Of a stretch of DNA of 5,318 bases, positions 5,201 to 5,318 are shown piece after piece. Each line of letters opens with the position of its first letter. Positions within the stretch are counted from its first letter, which is position 1. A model generated the notes under the pieces. That model did no database searches and was not told the origin of the DNA. It saw only the letters and a list, made by a program, of their open reading frames with translations. The DNA is taken from contig DASTPP010000347.1 in NCBI GenBank assembly GCA_035762175.1, positions 1-5,318 on the forward strand. The letters are read 5' to 3'. The stretch is from DASTPP01 sp035762175. GTDB lineage: Bacteria > Myxococcota_A > Polyangia > Polyangiales > Polyangiaceae. The position numbers were made by a program, and so were the translations under genes.

Positions 5201-5318
5201 GCCGCTTCACCGGGCCGCGCGTCAAGGCCATGCGCGCGGTCGGGGTCGACCTGCCGGGCCTGTCGCGCAAGAGCATCGAGCGGCGGCCGTACCCGCCCGG
5301 CCAGCACGGGCAGGCGCG
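5197..5318 (+). CDS. rpsD: 30S ribosomal protein S4, N-terminal part (cut by window end)
   Basis: S4 is a primary 16S rRNA-binding protein that nucleates assembly of the small-subunit body and often represses its own operon. The 40 residues visible begin MSRFTGPRVKAMRAVGVDLP and continue with GLSRKSIERRPYPPGQHGQA. RxTGPR-K-MRxxGVDLPGLSRK and the nearly invariant RRPYPPGQHG are diagnostic of S4. There are no cysteines in the N-terminal region, so this is the zinc-free form. The ATG has a GAGG (5186-5189) seven bases upstream and overlaps the preceding stop as ATGA. S4 is usually encoded after rpsK and before rpoA. Here it follows a glycosyltransferase/transglycosylase string, so it may be a relocated or second copy. 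The C-terminus lies outside the window. Confidence 0.93.
   Translation, partial: MSRFTGPRVKAMRAVGVDLPGLSRKSIERRPYPPGQHGQA

Overview
This is a very GC-rich bacterial window with strong G/C bias at third codon positions. The organism is best guessed as a Myxococcota-like or other high-GC Gram-negative lineage. The guess rests on GC content, the ParE/Phd pair, an ISL3-type transposase and an S4 protein that starts without the zinc-binding cysteine cluster. No feature fixes the taxonomy. Many long open frames are GC-driven shadows rich in Arg, Pro and Ala. I separated real coding from shadow by protein character and codon use.

Left part (1-1244): a debris-like stretch. It opens with the 3' end of an unrecognised gene whose coding character fades after about base 130. 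About 450 bases without a convincing gene follow, holding a long imperfect hairpin (313-366). Next comes the C-terminal remnant of an aminoglycoside-phosphotransferase-family kinase (about 738-1049), split by a frameshift and altered at its metal-binding Asp. Positions 1050-1244 hold nothing convincing.

Middle (1245-3199): on the minus strand lies an apparently intact type II toxin-antitoxin operon. A Phd/YefM antitoxin (1595-1885) overlaps a ParE/RelE toxin (1245-1598) by GTGA, and a sigma70-like promoter precedes it with a palindrome between the -35 and -10. An AT-richer island with three short dyads (2290-2382) leads into the C-terminal half of an ISL3-family transposase (to 3114) and a probable IS right end at 3199. 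The N-terminal half and left end of the IS are absent.

Right part (3200-5318): a tight plus-strand string. It consists of a GT4-like glycosyltransferase (3277 to about 4410), a small lytic-transglycosylase-like protein (4412-4880), a small ORF with one hydrophobic segment (4877-5200) and the start of rpsD (5197 onward). The genes abut or overlap (GTG one base after the inferred glycosyltransferase end, then GTGA, then ATGA). The glycosyltransferase has no in-frame stop, and its frame stays open to the window end, in register with rpsD. The transglycosylase carries a one-base frameshift. Either this cluster is decaying or the sequence has small errors. rpsD lies outside its usual rpsK-rpsD-rpoA context.

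No CRISPR array, tRNA or rRNA gene was seen. I do not see a clear new system. The most unusual points are the chained gene string into an orphan-context rpsD, including a possible 29-residue Arg-rich leader peptide, and the concentration of broken genes around an intact toxin-antitoxin pair.
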